Positions 36,699 to 38,509 of a DNA stretch of 38,509 nucleotides are shown one piece after another. The notes beneath the pieces are model-generated. The model ran no database searches. It was not told where the DNA came from and saw nothing but the letters and a program-made list of their open reading frames with translations. Made by a program: the position numbers and the translations under genes. This stretch comes from Calditrichota bacterium (lineage in GTDB: Bacteria; Calditrichota; Calditrichia; Calditrichales; J004), in assembly GCA_003696775.1 (NCBI GenBank), contig RFFS01000155.1:1-38509 (forward strand), read 5' to 3'. Each line of letters starts with the position of its first letter. Positions within the stretch are counted from its first letter, which is position 1.

Positions 36699-37697
36699 CT
36701 ATTGGGGCGCAGGCCCTGCTTCCGCCGGGGCGCAACGGGCGTCGGTTTCGCGCAACAATCGTTCGATTTCATCATCATCGCGACGCGCTTTATACCAGTC
36801 GTTTTCCATAATTTGCCGCCGTCTCATGCGGACAAGGTCGCAATCGCCGCGACGGGCCAGCATATCGGCCAAACGCGCGCGGCATACCACCAAATGATGG
36901 GGGTTGGGCTCCTTCAGCGCAAGTAACACCTTTTCCAGTTTTCGATAGATAGCCACCGCTTTGTCCAATTGCTTTTCTTTCATATACACATGCGAAAGGG
37001 CCCATAACATGTAGGGACTTTCCGGAAAGGCGTGATAGCCTGTCAACGCGTAGTGTTCAGCCTGCTCGTATTGTCCGGCATCCAGCAGCATATAAACCAG
37101 TTGATGTATGGCCATGTAACGGCTGTAACGTCCCTTTTCCGCGCTGCGAGAAACCAGGCGCAGCCCTTCTTCCCGGCGATCGGTCCAGAAAGGCAACCAG
37201 GTTAGCCGGGCGCTCGTCCAGTAATAATAGGCGCCCAAACCCAGGGCGGCATCTACAAGGGTGCTGTCCAGTTCCAGAGCCTTTTGCAATTTGTCCACGG
37301 CTTTATAACCGGCGGCCAGCGCGGAAGCATAATGGCCCGAGCGCCCGCGATGCATGGCTAAAAAACCATAGGCGCTGCCCGTGTAAAACAGATAGCGCGC
37401 CCTTGCCTGCGCGGTTTGCGCATACATCAACGAATCCTCCGCCGCGCGGATCAGTGTATCGGCCGAAGCTTCTAACGCGGCATCGTCGATCAGATTCTCA
37501 TAAAAATCCTTACGGGTATTTTCATACGAACAATGGTAAAAAAGTAGGGTAACGGATTGGGGTTCGGCTTTAAGGATCGAATCGGCCGTGGCGAAATCAG
37601 CCATCAACAGGCAGCGCGATAAGCGGTCCCGCCAATCTTCTCCATGCACCTGGGATAGCGAGAGCAGCATCCACAGAAGAATGTACAGATTTTTCAT
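36699..37697 (-). CDS. Secreted TPR-like protein of unknown function
   Basis: A 332-residue exported protein with a signal peptide (MKNLYILLWMLLSLSQVHGE). The rest is helical and contains degenerate TPR-like units: ALAAGYKAVDKLQKALELDSTLVDAALGLGAYYY (in part KLQKALELDSTLVDA), GQYEQAEHYALTGYHAFPESPYMLW and KQLDKAVAIYRKLEKVLLA. A conserved-looking YTGSAYGFLAMHRGRSGHYASAL precedes these. The last 40 residues are charged and end in a Pro/Ala tail. It starts 2 bases after the secreted protein at the window edge, so the two probably form an operon and may work together outside the cytoplasm. The function is unknown. Confidence 0.8.
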   Translation of the reverse strand: MKNLYILLWMLLSLSQVHGEDWRDRLSRCLLMADFATADSILKAEPQSVTLLFYHCSYENTRKDFYENLIDDAALEASADTLIRAAEDSLMYAQTAQARARYLFYTGSAYGFLAMHRGRSGHYASALAAGYKAVDKLQKALELDSTLVDAALGLGAYYYWTSARLTWLPFWTDRREEGLRLVSRSAEKGRYSRYMAIHQLVYMLLDAGQYEQAEHYALTGYHAFPESPYMLWALSHVYMKEKQLDKAVAIYRKLEKVLLALKEPNPHHLVVCRARLADMLARRGDCDLVRMRRRQIMENDWYKARRDDDEIERLLRETDARCAPAEAGPAPQ

Positions 37698-37699
37698 GA

Positions 37700-38509
37700 T
37701 TATCGAATGACGGCAAACTTACCCGTGGCGTGTGTATCGGGCGCTTCGATCATATAAAAATAGACACCGCTGCTCAGCAAATGTCCGGCGTTGTCGCGCA
37801 CATCCCAACGCACATCCCGATCCCCGCCACGATCGATGCGCCGCACCAGATATCCGCGGATATTGTAGATGTATATGGTGGCTTCTTCCGGGACATTGTA
37901 AAACCAGGCGTCCCGCGATCCGCCGGTCAGATTGACGGGGTTGGGCCCGATGGAAGTTAGCAAAGTGGTATCGGCCTGCAGAAAATAACTGAAGTCGCGC
38001 CGATCTTCCGTCGCATTGCTGATCATGACCATGACCGTATCCGTGGGCAGGGGGATAAATACCTGGGCCTCATTCAGCGGCACGGCGTCCGATTGCGGAT
38101 GACCGGCCGCAAGATGATTGAGATAACCGTAGGCGGAATCGGCAAACACCCGGCCGCGTTGACGTACCGAAGGCAAATCGTCCAGACTCAGCAGAGTGAA
38201 TGAACGTCCATATACCCGGCCCGAATAGGAAAAGGTGTCCTGTACCGTGAAGTGTTTATTATCATCGGTTTTCAACGTGGGGTAAAAGGGGGCTTCCGGG
38301 AAAAAGAGGCCGTTTTGCGCGCGCGACCCGCTGAAATAGAGCCACTGCCCGTAGCGGGCATGCATGGCGGCAAAGCTGCTGCCTTTTTGTTGCATCACCG
38401 TGTTGATGGCTTCCATAGCCGGTTCGGAAATGAGTTGCCGCCATACCGCCGGGATGGTGGCCGCCCCATGCTCCTGTTCAACCATAATCCAAAACAAGGC
38501 GTTGCCATA
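37700..38509 (-). CDS. 3' part of a secreted protein with C-terminal sorting/FlgD-like domain (cut by window edge)
   Basis: The frame is open to the last base of the window, reading YGNALFWIMVEQEHG at the edge, so the start lies beyond 38509; about 270 residues are visible. The first visible part (NALFWIMVEQEHG...IPAVWRQL) resembles the helical region of secreted metallopeptidase-like proteins, but no zinc motif is in view. A beta-rich middle follows. The C-terminus has a typical sorting or FlgD Ig-like tail: SIGPNPVNL...TIYIYNIRGYLVRRI...VRWDVRDNAGHLLSSGVYFYMIE...KFAVIR. The product is probably exported to or across the outer membrane. A TPR gene follows 2 bases later. Confidence 0.75.
   Translation of the reverse strand, partial: YGNALFWIMVEQEHGAATIPAVWRQLISEPAMEAINTVMQQKGSSFAAMHARYGQWLYFSGSRAQNGLFFPEAPFYPTLKTDDNKHFTVQDTFSYSGRVYGRSFTLLSLDDLPSVRQRGRVFADSAYGYLNHLAAGHPQSDAVPLNEAQVFIPLPTDTVMVMISNATEDRRDFSYFLQADTTLLTSIGPNPVNLTGGSRDAWFYNVPEEATIYIYNIRGYLVRRIDRGGDRDVRWDVRDNAGHLLSSGVYFYMIEAPDTHATGKFAVIR

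Overview
This 38.5 kb window is a dense, almost wholly minus-strand stretch of bacterial chromosome. Only the first gene reads on the plus strand. The FCB-type SecA insertion, the surface proteins ending in PNP...GVY sorting/FlgD-like tails, the His-rich leader of ATP synthase subunit a, and a Myxococcus-like Exb/AgmX cluster point to a Gram-negative member of the FCB group, probably Calditrichota or a neighbour. This placement is inferred from protein features, not from a marker gene. I saw no tRNA, rRNA, insertion sequence, phage gene or CRISPR array.

Layout from the right edge, in the direction of minus-strand transcription: (1) 38509-36699, the 3' part of a secreted protein with a sorting-type tail and a secreted TPR protein. 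(2) 36573-27082, a long gene train: parA, parB, an M23 peptidase, a bactofilin, two atpI-class genes, then atpB-E-F-H-A-G-D. A strong hairpin follows, and then atpC. The combination of chromosome partitioning and F1Fo genes is typical of origin-proximal DNA, although no parS, dnaA or oriC was seen. (3) 26532-15786, seven genes bounded by a candidate promoter and a clear terminator: two large periplasmic TPR proteins, a 100-residue secreted protein, one ExbB/TolQ, two ExbD/TolR, and a TonB-like protein with an AgmX/PglI-type C-terminal domain. (4) 15781-12664, aspS, then a small coiled-coil lipoprotein and a coiled-coil LysM protein. (5) 12652-4611, phoH, thiolase, 3-hydroxyacyl-CoA dehydrogenase, nusB, a metallophosphoesterase, secA and an alpha/beta hydrolase, mostly overlapping or a few bases apart. 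(6) 4428-1801, an FG-GAP/UnbV surface protein with a sorting tail, convergent with a plus-strand lipoprotein hydrolase at 217-1470.

The most interesting part is region 3. It looks like a motor-driven machine spanning the cell envelope. ExbB and the ExbD proteins would use the ion gradient at the inner membrane, the TonB-like protein would carry force across the periplasm, and the TPR proteins would be the periplasmic scaffold. This is the general plan of the Myxococcus Agl/Glt motility machinery and of Tol-Pal. One of the two ExbD proteins has Asn where the family has its ion-carrying Asp, while the other keeps the Asp, so the motor may be asymmetric. One TPR protein carries a jelly-roll-like domain interrupted by a low-complexity insert. 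What the machine does (gliding, outer-membrane maintenance or transport) cannot be read from the sequence.

Other points worth checking are a terminator-like hairpin between atpD and atpC, a terminator-like hairpin 16 bases before a phoH start that has no visible ribosome binding site, and an aspartyl-tRNA synthetase with His31, the residue associated with non-discriminating enzymes.
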